Positions 20,501 through 35,500 of a stretch of 64,000 nucleotides of DNA are shown here, one piece after another. This stretch comes from Bicyclus anynana (taxonomy: Eukaryota; Arthropoda; Insecta; Lepidoptera; Nymphalidae): assembly GCF_947172395.1 (NCBI RefSeq), contig NC_069110.1:1984001-2048000 (forward strand). Reading direction: 5' to 3'. Within the stretch, counting starts at the first letter, position 1. Each line of letters starts with the position of its first letter. A model generated the notes under the pieces. It saw only the letters and a program-made list of their open reading frames with translations, was not told where the DNA came from and did not search any database. The position numbers were made by a program, and so were the translations under genes.

Positions 20501-23500
20501 AAATGAAAGAGCAGTCTTCAGTGGTAATTTAATCAGGATGGACCTGACTTAGTGGTAGTCGAACGGTCAATGCGCGGTGCAATAATTAAGGATATCACAG
20601 TCCCACATGATAATTTGGTGAAAGCTGAAAAGGAAAAGTATCAAAATACTCAGACCTTGCAACACAGCAATTGTAATAGTCACCGTTCACACCTGTCTCT
20701 TAAAAATTACATAAACGTTGTTCTACTATTTTGTGCTTATACAGGGTGCTGGGGAATATTTTCCATAACTTTAAAGTGTTGACGAGTCCATTTATAGGAT
20801 CCGAACTACATAACTAATATTTTATTAACTACATATAATAAAAAAAATGTGTTTTAATTTGAATTACTTTTATTAATTTAAATAATACCGACTATCCATG
20901 TAACACACGCCTTTAGGTAACATTGAATTTAAAATATAAATACGTCATTATTATAAGGATGTCTATTATATTATAAGAAATTTTATTTACACCGAAAATA
21001 TTCATTATAGAACACAATTATGTTCCTTGAACATTTTGAATTAATTTTTGTTAAAGAATAGTTATGGCAAATACTCCCCAGCAGCCTGTATATATGGTTG
21101 TGTGTGTGTGTGTGTGTGTGTTTTAGTTCTAGATATTATTAAATCTCCTTGAACCCAGGATGCAAACAGCAGTTCCACGTGACCTGCGCCCAGAGCCTGG
21201 GCTTGCTGTGCGAGGAAGCTGGCAACTATCTCGACAACGTCAAATACTGTGGCTACTGTCAACACCACTACAGTAAACTGGTGAGTTTTCAATGAACCAA
21301 TCAGATCGGTCGCCTATCCCTTGATCATCGGATCACATTGCTATTGTAAAATCTGATTTGTATGTAGTCTTGGTAGTATCCTTTTTGATAAAAAATAGAA
21401 TATTAGGAAAGATTTATATATATCTGAATATCTGGTATAGCTGAAGGAATATCAGAAAACAAGTTTATGAATTACCAGCTGTCGTGTGAAAATGTTGCTA
21501 GGCAACGGTTTTAGTATACAAGTTTAGATCTCACACGCCTCTCCCTCGATAAAAACATGATATATATACACAAATTTCAAGCAAAATTACCTACTCTGCG
21601 TATGTCTCACACGAAGCATCTGTCGCCGTGATAGCAATAACAGTAGATATGTATGTACTATGTATACTATTTTTTTACTACTACGACGAAATACAGTGTG
21701 ATTGTAAATTATAAAAACATCCAATAATTCATTAAAAAATATCTCACAAACTATAAAATATTATTTACTTTATAATTTGTGCTTATTAAGTAAAGGATCC
21801 CTTCATTGAATTACCATACTAATACAAAATATCACACTATATTTCATGATAGTTGTAACAAAACGAAATTTCTTCGTAGTTTTTTGAGTTTAATTTTCTT
21901 CGTCGTACTTGCTGTCATGTTCATGTGTGACACAGATTTAGTCGGATGCAATCTTAATGACGTTTCTGAACATAGTGCTTTAAGCTGCGGAATTTAAAGA
22001 TTTTAGGTATCACCGGTACGCAAGAACGAACTCCCTATCTACCGAAATCGCTTCACGCGTCTTTATTTTAGCGTACTTTATGTATGACATTCCGTTTAGT
22101 TTTTAAGCATAACCTGCTGACCGTAGAGACGGCGGCTTCAAATTCAAAATTCATTTATTTCAAGTAGGCTCAGTTTACAAGCACTATTGACACGTCAGTT
22201 GACTATTTGTAAAGATTCTACCACCGGTTCGGAAGGCAGGTTCTGCTGAGAAGATACCGGCAAGAAACTCAACAGTTGCTCTTTTGAAAAAGTCATACAG
22301 TATTACAATTTACATTTGATAACAATTAAATTACAATTTCTTATAGTTTTATTTCCTGTGTGAAGGTGGAAGCTGATCCAATGGCCTCCAAGCACCTTTG
22401 TCGTTAAGGAACTCATCTTGTGTGCTTATTTCGAAGACGTCATAAAGATTGCGCCTGACTATAGCTACATATGTGTACATATACAATTTTATATTTGTTG
22501 TATGACGTCACATAATCATCTCAATATAAGCGCCATCTCTTAGTAATTCACCTTTATGTGCAAAAGAGTGCGCTATATAGACGACTCTGCTCAAACGGTC
22601 CATTGCGGCACCTGCAGAGAGAATTTGTCCATACCATTAGTCATCATAATCGAAAGATATTAAAGCTGTAATTAGGATTTCAACGCATAAGGGTAATTCA
22701 CCAAACACTCACTATTATATATATTCGCTACATGCCATTTTGTTTTCATATATTTCATTAATTTCCATCTAAAACATCACTAACCATTATTGTTAGGAGT
22801 ACCCTCAGTACGAGATTGCACCTCGTCAATAGTTTTCGAGTTTCGAAATTATGCACGTCCAGTAAGGGACCTAATGCTACGCCTATATCCAGAAACAGTA
22901 TTTGTAAATTTGTTTTTGCTTTTTTCGACTTCGACACTCGACATTTAATGTACGAGTGTAACCGTCAAAGTCTTGCTACAAAGTATTACTACTATGAAGC
23001 AGCACTGTAAGTCGCGCTAATGAGATTTTCCAATAAGTTAGCTAATAACCCAGTAGATATTTTCGGTGTAAATCGTTAATACTATGGGTACCAAGAGCCC
23101 GCATACTGCAGACTAAACGATCGGCCGACAGATTAACCGTTCAGTCAAACAAAGTGGTATTTCCTTTTTACTGATGATTAATTAGTTTAGAAAACTCATA
23201 TGTTTTATAGGAACGAACAACTAAATCATAATTGTAAATGCGTTATTATCATAGAAGTAGAAAAACGACGACCTTGGCATAAGTTTGAAAGCTTTACGTC
23301 GACCATTCGAGTCTGCAGTCTGCGGCCTAGTCGATACATCTATCTATATATTTGCAATAATTAATCTTTCATGTTGTCACCATCATCATACCAAATTGTC
23401 ATAATGAGTAAACTGGAAGTGGATTATACACGAAATACTAAATGGGTTTTGGGTGCGCTTTACACTGCACTTCCGCTAGTGCGCGGCGGAGGACGGTGGC

Positions 23501-26500
23501 GTAAGGCTACCAGTCCACCGAAGCGGAGCGAGGCGGCGTAGCCGAGAAACGGAGAAATATTAACCAATAGGATTGCACAAAATCTCCGCTCCTCTTAAGT
23601 GTCTCAGGGACTTGAGAGCTAGTATAAAAAATCATATAAAACCGGTAAGCGGAGCGGGGAAACGGAGCGGGTTTAAATAAATTATATTTAACATTTATTT
23701 ATTTAACATAGTCTGCAACTCTGCTCCGCAACCTCGCTCCGCTCCGGTGGACAGACACAGTAATCAACTCCGCTTCGCATTAGCGGAATTGCATAGCGAT
23801 ATAGCATTTTACATAGCCAGGACATGTTGTCTACAGCTTCTGTTTAAAATAAAGGTCAGTTCACTGTACCTTTTGCAGGATTAAAGAAGCGTGGTCTAAA
23901 AATCAGTCAGTTTTAAATATGTTGGAATAATCAAAGTATGAGTAGGCTTACCACATTCTAATAAAAATGTGATGTTATTCATTAGTACATTGATCCTAAG
24001 TTGTTATTTTGCAAAGAGTCGTATCACATTCTGCTCGTACCTACTTCATCACTCAAAGCCATTATCTAATATATGGATCTTTTTCGGCTGCTTGTATCAT
24101 TCTAGTCACCTCATTGTATCACACCTTTTTAATAGGGATAGAGCCACCATGTCCGGTTTCCAATTTGGAGAGTATTTGTAAAAATTTTATACGATGTTAC
24201 ATTAGTTTTCACTCTATGGGCTAACATAAACTGGAAACGTTCATCAAGATAGATATTCATGTACAATACATTCTAAATTATACAATGTGGTAAGTAAAGT
24301 GAGTCGGTTCACGCTGAAACGCTAAAATATCCAGTGTTGATATTTTAAATTAGTACGTTTTGTATTAACTCTTTGGCAACACCTCATCCAATCCAGTGAA
24401 GACAGTTGATATTTGTTACATATTAAGTTTTCTTGATGATAAAATAAATGTAAATCGGCTTGATACGAAGAGTACGGCCTGAGCTCATCAAAGCACAAAT
24501 TGTATGAATGGTTTAATAATAATCCATTCAAAGAACGTAAAGTAAAATAGTGATGTATTATAATATACGAGTACGTAACTGTTTGTTGAGTATTTAAGAT
24601 TGTTTCCTTTAGTGTGTTGTTTAAGCCTAATAGAGATAGATTGGTGTTGCAACACATTGAGTGAGGTGATGCTAAGGTGTCAATCGTAACTTGAAAGGGA
24701 TTATTTTGTCTCGAACAGTGACGTAAGTAATGCTAAAACTAAACATCTTACGCCGCTGGTTTGGATCTCTTAGATTGATAAACACCACGTATATTTATTG
24801 TTTATCCATATCACGTACAATATATTATTTGCTTTATACATTTTGGTGGGAGGGGTCAAAATTGATTAAGGCCTGCCCCCTTAGCTGTTGGAATAAGTGG
24901 ACAAATGGTACCCTGTGGTTTTCTACGATTCGATCGCAAGTAGGTACTCCTGAACAGTGTTGCTGGTATGTGTGTATAGTCAAATGGAAGCCGCTGATCT
25001 GGTGCAGAATGAACGCATTGCAACGCAAATAGTATAGGACCAAAATTTATTTTATTTAATTAATATGTCTAAAAATCTATTGTTTTTGTAATTTGAAGTT
25101 TTCAAAATCACTTTTATAGTTAAAATATTGTTTTGTTGACGATTAAGTAAAGTTACAGCGGAATCGGTTCCGCGAATTCTCATTCAGAATGAGGCCACAT
25201 AGTTCAAAACTCTCTCGATGAGGACAGTGCGCCACAGAAAGTCGTCAACAAGAATTCGTCATTGTGCAGAAAAAGGGCGGTAACGTGAAGACGATCCCGC
25301 CGTACAAGCCAGTGTCGCACGACAGCCATTCGGATGACTCGAGCGAGCGGGACGGCGACGCGTCCCCGGCCGCCGGCGGCGCCACTCCTACTCACATGGC
25401 CAAAGCTAAAGGGGTACGTCACAAGCGCGCCTGCGCCGAGCGCCTCGCACTAGGGCCTCGTTCACCACCGCTCGCGTACGGACGCGTGCACACAACTGCA
25501 TGAGCCGTTGCACACGATTACATTTTCGCGGGTGGATCACTTTGAGATACACTGTCCGAGTGAAATGGATATTTTTATCCAGTTTTAAATTTTGAATCCT
25601 ACTAACCTCTGATGTCTGTACAAATTGAGCCGGAAGATGATGTGAAATTTAAAATAAAAATCTCACACCGATACACATCCAGACGCACGTGGACTATTCA
25701 TCGTGATATTAATTTATTTTCACGTACGGAACACGCGATACAAAGAGCGGGTCTCACAAACTATAAAACTTTAAGATGAGGATCGCTAAGTACATTTTAC
25801 TCTGACATCGATTCGTAATCGTCTTCAAGAGTATTCTATAACATCGCAAAATATGTAAACTGTCAACTTTTCGAGATGTGCAAACTCGTACTGAGGCCGG
25901 TGATCTGCGACAGCGTTACATTCAGTCCGCTGCTTCGATTGCGTTGGATTTATTTTGACTAAGTACGTGAAAAGTCTTCTTGTGCAAAGGCTCTCAGACA
26001 GTACGTACTCGTACGTACGACTCTAACGGAAATATACTTACATGCACACAAAACACAACTCTTTAATGTATTGCGGGCTACATGAATGCGTATTCGCAAT
26101 ACTAAGGCTCCACATCTGACGTAAAGTCTGCCAAATTGTAAGATAAATTATATACATACATAAGAATAGATATATCGAAGCTGTATATGAGGTCGAAAGT
26201 ACCACGCTGTGTTTAAGTAAGAACTCTCGGCGGCTAACTGTTTCATAAAGCCTCTGCACACCGAGAGATTTGACTACTGTTTGTTGTAGCGTTCAATCTT
26301 CGTTGTGTGAACAAGAAATTAATTATTTCGTAGTCACATTATGTCCGACACGCAGCCGCTTACAGTACAGACTTTACGACAGGTACAGACGCCGCCTAAA
26401 TGTATTCCGGATACTCTATGCTTTAAAGCAATTTTTCTTTAAGATTAGAGTATGTAGTGCCGTCGGCTCATTCAATTTATTGTTACAGTACGCAAGCTAT

Positions 26501-29500
26501 GTAGATACTTATACGCAATCGAAATCGAATAAGCCGACGACTTGCGTATTTAGTTACTTCGATATAATCTTCTTTCCGTTGAAATAATAATAAACATTCA
26601 GATATGTATCAGAAAAGAGTTCGTAAAAAATTACAAATTGCAATGGTATTGATATATAGTATAGCTATATGTATGTTATGTTATTGCCTGTGTTTGTTTA
26701 CTTGTTTGGACCTCAGTAAGTCATAATGTGGTTTTGTATTGTAGCCAGGACGAAAGGGCTCACATTCGGGCAATGCCGCTTCGGGCAAAAACACGCCGAG
26801 TTCAACTAAAAATCCAAATAATACAACCCAACCTATGGGTAAGTTTATTATATTTAATTATAACTTTAAACGTGTAATATCTGGTAAAATATAGGCTAAT
26901 TTTGAACAGGTCACAAAAATTAGTTTATAATTATTTATGAGCACTGTACGTTTCCGGTCAAAAAATTATGGTTATTTTGTTTATATTGAAGGAAATTGTT
27001 TACAAATACTGCCACTAAAGATGACTGGTGTAAATAATTCTGCAAATAGTAATAGCTTTCGTGCAAGTTGTTCCACATAAATTTACACTAGCATAGTCCT
27101 ACATAATCGTAGTTAAATTAATTAATGTATCTAACGTTTTTTTCCCACAAAACTTTTGTAACATCAAATATTTAGTCTGGTTAATTCAAATAGTAAAAGA
27201 GGTTCAACTTCGGAATTAGAGATATTAGGCTGAAACTCGTGTAAGTCTTCATTGATGTACTGTATTAGTTGTCTCCAAAAACTCATTATATTTTGTGTAA
27301 AAACTCAATATATTTAGCTATTAAAATCATAGTTTCCAGATCTCTCTATTCCAAGGTGAAATTCGGACTGAAAAATATGCCTAGACTAATTATTATTTTG
27401 CTAATATTGCTAGCGTAGATTAAAGTTTAGTAATTCATTGCTATGAGTTAATTTTTTTCACAAATTGGTAGTGACAGACAGCTTAAATTAGTTATCTAAT
27501 GATTCATTGAATGAAGTTTTCAATATGCTCCGATAGATTATTTTTTTTTTATTATTATCATCAAAGACTTGTCTGTACTAGGTTTCGTCCTTGTAAAAAA
27601 ATTGTAGTCATTTATTTGTTAGAGAGCATACGAGTAATGACAGCTATATGTCACTACTTTTTAAAAACGCGGAATGAACTGTCATACAGTAAATATATGT
27701 CAGTTACTTTTAGAAGAGCAAAGTATATATACGATATAATTAGTTCTTTATGTCATTTATATCACAACTCTCTTGACTAGAAATTAGACTTAGTGTGTAT
27801 TCAATTAATAATACGAAATAAACTTTCTTAATAAGATGTGTCAAAAGTTAATTCAATTTTTATTCTCATAAAGAATCTTTAACCTTAACATAGTGATATT
27901 ATAGAGCCGGCGCAGACGATGGAGTATTGGATCCGCAAATCCCAAACAGTCATTTTATCATCACACAATCTTTAATTGACCTCTTTTATCTCTTAAGAAA
28001 TATTTAGAGTCGAAACAGTGTCGAGTTATCATTGTCTGCTAAGGAATATTCATCGTGTGTGCGGGCCCTAATTATCAGGAGTGGGATGTATGTTTAATAT
28101 GTAATGCACTACGACAGAAACATGTCAGGACAGGACCGAGACAGCCGGCAGTCGCAAACATAAGTCATCTGAAAAACGTTCGTCCTTATCACCATCTTAC
28201 TTGTTGTACAAACGTAGATTTGTTTATGTATTTGTGTGTTAGTTGTGTTGTCTACAAATTATATACGAAAATAGCAGGAGAGTCAGTATTAGCCCAAATT
28301 TCACGAGTCACCAATACGATTTAATTTTTTAATGCTTTACTATGGTTATAGCATGTGCTGGAAGCCATTTTATAGCTCTTATATACTGATATCGTTCATA
28401 TAAGCAAGCTTCATATCAAATTGAAACTGTATTCTTGACATTATATAAAAGATCTATAATGGTCTTATTTCAACGATGGCTTTGCATTTTATAATTTAAA
28501 AAAATTGGGCCCGAAAGTAATTTCGAATAATTCTATGGGAAAAAATTGTTGATTTAATTTACTATTCTTAGTTTACGGAAAGGTTCAAACATCACTGCAT
28601 GAAATTGATTGACCGTGCACGTATATTGCATATTTGTCAGTAAATTATGGGTTTGTAGGCCTTAAGGGGCATAAGGGGTAGAAGAGTTTTGCAGTGTGCA
28701 ACTTTTACAATTTAAATAATTAAAAATCAATGGGAATTTTTTTTGTGTTGTCTCGAAATGTGGTTAGTCCATTGAATTGTATTTTTTATTGTAGCTTAGC
28801 AACGTATAGAATATGCATGTACATATAGAATTTAATTAGGTTGTTCTGTATTTTGTAATAGTATGTAGAATTATTATCATTCGTTATAAAATCCTATAAT
28901 ATCGATACGCATACCTAGATTACTTTAACTTGACACGTGCAAATATTTTAAACATCTTTTGCATATTTTTTAAACATTATTTGTATATTTTTTATTTTTG
29001 AAAGTCTATTTTTCTTTGGGTGTAAAATTTCATCATCATATCATCTTTTATTGACCTCTGTTATCTCGTAAAAATATTTTGAATCAATGCATAGTGTCGA
29101 ATCATCAATGTTTGCTAAGGAATGTCCTTCGTCCGGTCCGTCCTTTTTAATGGTATGATGTACAGAGGAGTATTTGATAGACAGTTGACAGACAATGCGT
29201 TGATGTGTAGTTCCTCACACAGACACACTTATTTGTTAATCTACCATTACACCTAAAGCCAAACGGTATGTCCAGAATAGAATTGAGTCTATGAATGAGC
29301 AAATACATTTCCAAAGCGAAGACACGTGGGTCTCCATAACTGCACAAGTGTGCTCCATTGACGTGCCATGTTAAAACAGTCTAGGTGTTTGCTTATTTAG
29401 TTTACGTTATCGCAGCAAATACATATCGAAACTGTAACATACAGTAATGCATTGTTGAATTGTTGCTCGGCATGCCTTACTACTTCATTGCCTATTAGCA

Positions 29501-32500
29501 CGCTGTTTATATAAAACAGAGTGTGCGTAAATCAATTCACTAATAGCGAACATTTTCTCTTTGCGACAGTTCATCCAGGGAATCACTATCGCCCATGCTT
29601 ATTTATGTAATCTTCATTTCGGTTTCAAGAGTAGAACGCCATTTATGCGCTTATTATACGCTATATAACGAGGTGATTGAGGTTTCACTCCTGTGCCTCA
29701 GGTAAATGAACGCAGGGCGATACTAATATATACTCTTGTAATATTAAGTGAATTCGTGGGCATTTTTAAAACTTGAAAATGGCTGTACCGATTTGTTTTT
29801 TTTTAGTTTGCTCTAATTCAGGGGTAGCATAAAACAGCAAAAGCAAGAAATTCGAAAAAAGATTTTAGTAGTAGGTTTTGACGGAGTTCGTCCGGAGAAG
29901 CATTACTGCCATACTCATTTTTGCCGCCAAAGCAGCATGTTCTATGTTCAGGTCTGAAGGACATGGTTGCCGGTGTAATTACAGACACATGATACCTAAC
30001 ACCTCAGTTTGATAGTCACATGGTGGCACTTGATATTAATATTTATTTTCTCCAAGAAATTGAACACTAATTCAGATAATAATAATGGCATTTTGACATT
30101 TCTGTTACCTCGAAAAATCGGGATTGTATTTTTATATTGCGCTTATTATTTAGTTCGATGTATTGATTTCTTTTATTTTTATTAAAATACCTGTATTTAA
30201 TTTAATGTAGTACATAGTTCTGGCCTAAAATGGACCATCTCGTTTGTATAAGAATTGTCGACGTCGGCAATTTTGGATCAGCTTCAGCTTAGATATAATG
30301 AAAAATGTTTTTAAGGAAAGAACTTGACCCGTTAGTTATGGTAAACATGAATGAATGTCCGATACAGATAAGAAGAAGCCATCTCCGTCGCGGCGCGGCT
30401 CGGTGGCAGGCGACGGCGGCGGCAGTAAGTCGCACACGCCCGCGCCCTCTCCGCAGCACTACGCTGACAATGCCGTGCAAGGCTCCTCAGCTAAAGGTAT
30501 GCCAATTCTCATTACGCCTTGCTTACCATGTAACCCACATGGTGAGCAAGGCTACATCGTGTGGCCGAGAGAAAAACTCCGAGCAGAGCCCTCGACTTGG
30601 GACCAACGGGTAAAGTTAAGGATATCATCTTCTAAGTAGAATTTAACTGTTAAGGATATCCTTAACCTTACACGCATTGATTCCTCACATTAATTGTTTG
30701 TATGCATCCGTGTGCCGGCGCGAGTGAGTCATTAGATCGGTCGGCTCTCGTCACGACTCGAGATGGTACAAAGTGTTCCGTGAGTTACGTGGGCAGTAGC
30801 GGGAGTCCGAGTGCTCTAGCTATATAGGCCTAGCTCATTCATTTCGTGACGTTCGATCCGTCCACATCTTTTGTTGTAATCCTTCAAGGATTATTTTGGG
30901 ATAGGCGGGGAGAATGACTTGAGTGGAGAAGGGGAGTATAAACTAGTTTTATAAAAGACGTTTTTAACCCTACATATAACTAGTCACTAGTCCGGGACTT
31001 CACTCGAGGTTGTTCTCTACCACTCAATAGTTTATTGGTAACATTCTAAGTAGGAATTGTTAGACCTGATAGGTTCTTATTATATATAATAATCGTGTTT
31101 TGCTCTTTAAATCCGCTTCTGATGTCAACCCGTGTTTTCCGGTGTGTTCTACCTTCAGCTAACCGCAGACCATTGTAGACTGTGGAGTCGAATTTGGTGC
31201 GGATCTGATCAGACCAACGCATCGGGCGAGACCCCGCAGCCTCTTTCCTTTCACTTTGCCAATGACCATCTGTTTATTGAGATTATCTACGTCTTTCGTG
31301 GCAATGTATTCGAAGTACTCAAGGATTCGCTTCAGGCAGATGATAATAAAAATATGACTGACAGAGATCTATCAACGCACAGCCCAAACCACTGGACGTA
31401 CCGGGCTGAAATTTGACATGTAGGTAGATGTTATGACGTTGGCATCCGCTAAGAAAGGATCAATTCTACCCCCAAGGGTATAAAATAGGGGATGAAAGTA
31501 TTGCGGCGATTTGGCTGAAGTAGATTTTATTCTGGATTAACACATAGGCTACTTTCATCCCGGAAAAAATCCATGGTTCCCGCGGGATTTATGAAAAACT
31601 GAATTCCACGCGGACGATGTCGCGGGCACCCGCTAGTCGATTATAAACTGTGACACGTGTTCCACAGCACCAGGCGGCTCAACGCCGACCTCAAAGATCC
31701 CTCTGCCGCCGAATTCTCCGACACATTCTGTCAAGCCTCCGGAGACAGTCGGCGTCATCAGTTCCGTAGCTTCGGCCGCCGCTTCCATCGCAGCTGCACC
31801 CGTGCTGCAAACGTGAGTTTATATCGAGGAATGCTAGTACATAAAAAAAAAATTATGGGGCTCATTGGAGCCTAAAATTTATCCAATTTATCACCTTTCC
31901 AGTGTACACTGTCCACTAACAAAAGAGAGCAACCATTTTTTATGCATTAATGAAGTGTTGCAATGCCCAAATCAGTGTTATTTATTAAAATAATATAAAT
32001 TTTAGACTGGTTTAATTTTAGTTCGATTGGCAATTTAAATAAATAGCACACCTTTAAAAAATATTAGCAACTGTTGCTTCCAATTATTTTTCGTGATTCC
32101 TTTTTTATAAAATGCATTTTTGTAATTTTTTTACGGCCAAATATAGTCGGAATATTTTAACAATCTAACACAGCAATCACTATATAGCCCTCTAAAAAAA
32201 TATGCGTAGATAGGGAAAAAAATATTGGTAATATTGTAAAAATGTTATCAAATCTCATGGAGAGCCAATTCTACACACTCACTTACTTTAGCATTCTACG
32301 TGAATCCTATTCTTAAGTTCTCTACAAACGCTACATTTTAGTTTGTCTACTTTTTCTAGTTTAACGTAATAAGTAATTCTTTTCATGCAGCACACCAAGC
32401 ACCACGTCGGTAGTACAAACAGTAACCTCCAAGTCCGTGTACCAAGAGTCTGTGATAACAAACACCGAGGCGATGGACACCAAGCAGACCAAGAAGCGGA

Positions 32501-35500
32501 AGGCAGTCAACGCCAGCAATATGGCGATGCAGGCCGCCGAGTACGCCGCCAACACGCCGCCCACAACGGTGAGAGAAATTATCACACACTTAGCATAGCA
32601 CATATACTAAACAAGGATTATGTATAAAGATGTTAGAGGAGTTAATCCACCACAAAAACACAAACACGGCTATTCTATAGCCAAAGATCCTATAGCTAAA
32701 TTTACAGAAGATATCCCAGTCGTCAGATACGACTTCGAAATTCTCAACAGATTTCCGAGTTGTGATGATGTACAGTACAACCACTCGACACTCAAGATCT
32801 CAGGAATGGAAGAAATAAAATTGCACATGATTGGTTGATTAGTCAGCCTTCAAAAGCTTGATTTCGTCATTATCAACCTATATTTGGCTCTGCTACTACT
32901 GAGCTCGAGTCTCCTCTCAGAATGAGAGGGGTTAGGCATCCAGTCCAGGGCATGCACCTCCAACTTTTCAGTTGTGTGCATTTTAAGAAATTAAATATCA
33001 CGTGTTTCACCGCGGTGAAGGAAAATCACCGTGAGGAAACCTGCATACCTGAGAGTTTTCTTAATTCTCTGCGTGTATGAAGTCTGCCAATCCGTCAGCC
33101 AGCGTGGTGGACGAAGGCCTAACCCCTCTCACTCTGAGAGGAGACTTCGAGATCAGCAGTTAGCCGAATATGGGTTGACAATGATGATGACATTTAATAT
33201 TACTATTTTGTTTCACAGTCGACAGAAACCAGCGCTCAGAGCGGTAATGCCTCCTGGGACCACTCTTCAGCTCATGGTGTTACTGATACCAATGTAGAGG
33301 AGAAGATTATTAAGAAGGTGGGGTTTGTTTTGTGTGTTCAGTACTTAATTCTATTATATTTATATTTTACTTTTCATAAAGTCTTAAACCGTCTATATGC
33401 TCCTAACGTCGATTGTAACACTAAAAATAACGAATAGTATTTTATATGTTTTATCAGTTAGCTTTTTGTTACTTGTAATATATGTTGTGTAAATCAGAAA
33501 TGCGGAGATCCGCAGAAGAACCGACATAGATCTAGGAGTCGCGAAGTTGAAGTGGCAATGGGCGGGGCACATAGTTCGAAGAGCCGATGGACGTTGGGGT
33601 CCCAAGTTGCTGCAATGGCAGCCCCGCACTACAAAGCGCAGTGTTGGCCGACCCCCTACCAGGTGGACTGACGACATCAAGCGAGTCGCAGGGATTCGCT
33701 GGATGCAGGTGGCTCAGTATCGTGATGTGTGGAAGTCCCTACAAAAGGCCCATGTCCTGCAGTACGTCCATTGGCTGATATGATGATGATGATGATGATG
33801 AATGGGTGTTGTCAATTAAAAATTATATTGTTATAATGAATAATATGATCAAGATATTGACTTTATTGTTTTGTTTTTTTTAATGCAGGCCAAAACGGAC
33901 ATGGCGGAAGGTCCGCCCGCCCCCGGCCACTTCTCCAGCGTGAGTCCGGTGGCGCCGCCGCCGCCGCCGCCGCCGGCCTACAGCCCCGCCTCGCAGCCGA
34001 GCCCCAGGTAACGTGGCGTGACAAACACTAACTCACATTCGCATTAGGGAAGATTACAGTCACTAAGCATACTTGAGACAGAATAGAGATTCATACAGAA
34101 TGAGCCGCGCGGTGAAAACCATAAACATTAACAAACGTCACGTGTTGACATCCGCATTTACAAAACTTTTTTTTTATAATTTGAAAATTTAAATTATAAA
34201 AAAAAAGATTTAACACTAGAGCTTAGCTAACGAAAGTAAGCTTAGCCAGACTCTAACAACCATTACGTAAATTAATATCATAATAGACTAATAATCAATA
34301 TTTACCTATAAAAAATACACAATACATTGAATAATATTGGAAATCACTGGCGTCTTCCGTGCGATCTATCTGCCTATTATTCTTTACAGTTCGTTTTATG
34401 TAGGATGGCGCGGGTGACAGTCCGTTTCATTCTTGAATGTTTGCCGCGATTTACGATAATAGTACGCATTATGAATGTGTTACTTGGGGCTGAACAAAAT
34501 GCTTAAAATAACGTTTCTTTCAGACATCTACCGAGCCCAATGCCAGGGCCGAGTGGGCTCAATCAAGTGTCTAACATTCGGTCGCCGTCACATTTGCAGG
34601 TAAGTGGCTCTGTGTGTGAGGAGTGACAATATGTTATGTCTGTTAAAAATACATCAGTGCTAATTATTGACATCCAAGTGAATAATATTGAATAGGGATG
34701 ATGACAGTTTTTTAAATTGTATATAAATTAAGAGTATGCTAAGAGTAAAGCAATTTCGTAAAAGTAACACGGTATCTGCGATGGGCAATTTTTGCTTATG
34801 ACGTTATCACGTTTAATTATTGTCCGTAAACCGATTTTACAGAGAAACCATTTTCTTTTTGCTTTTAGTAAATAAACATCAAGTAAACAGTTGGTGGTGG
34901 TGATTCCGAACGAATGAAATGATTAACTAAAAGTTCATTATAAATAGGCTTTTATGATTTTATAAAAGCTTTAGGATTACTAGTGATAGCAACGGGTAAC
35001 TCGTAACGGACCTACTGGCATATTAGCTACTGGGGCTTTATTTTTCATATTGTGCTACCCGTAAAGTACGTCGTTAATGACAAAGACAAGGACTTTTAAA
35101 ATTTCTTTTATATTTGTAGTGAGTATTTTTCTTTAAGCACAAAATAGTAGTTCTATCGGATACGCGACAGTCTATCGCCAAATTCACGCGAACGCCAGCC
35201 TGTAAGTACATCTTTACATATCGTTAACCATACATTTTCAGCTCACTGTTGAGCACGAGATCCACTCTGAACGAGGGGTTAGTGGTTTGGTAGACTTCAC
35301 ACACGTAGAGAATTAATTAAGAAAAATCTGAGGTATGCAGGTTTCCTCACGATGTGTTTTCTTCACGTTTTGACACACGTGATATTTATATCTAAAAATG
35401 CTCGTAACTGAAAAGTGCAAGTCCGGAACATACCATGTGCAGATTCAAACCTACACCCTCCGGAATTGGAGGCAGAGATCATATCCACTGGGCTATCACG

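Larger units (their letters stand above)
21281..25269. other. Intron 5
   Basis: 4.0 kb. Apart from the repeat at 22140 and the fold-back at 23466, I see no gene or element. The open frames at 24322-25043 lack motifs and read through AT-rich DNA. Confidence 0.5.

Noticed and set aside
26270..26587. 105-codon frame in intron 6
   Set aside because: No homology or motif, not near splice signals that would fit the gene's phases.
33547..33783. 78-codon frame as a host gene
   Set aside because: The peptide is the C-terminal tail of an RTE-type retrotransposon and ends in its (ATG)n terminus.
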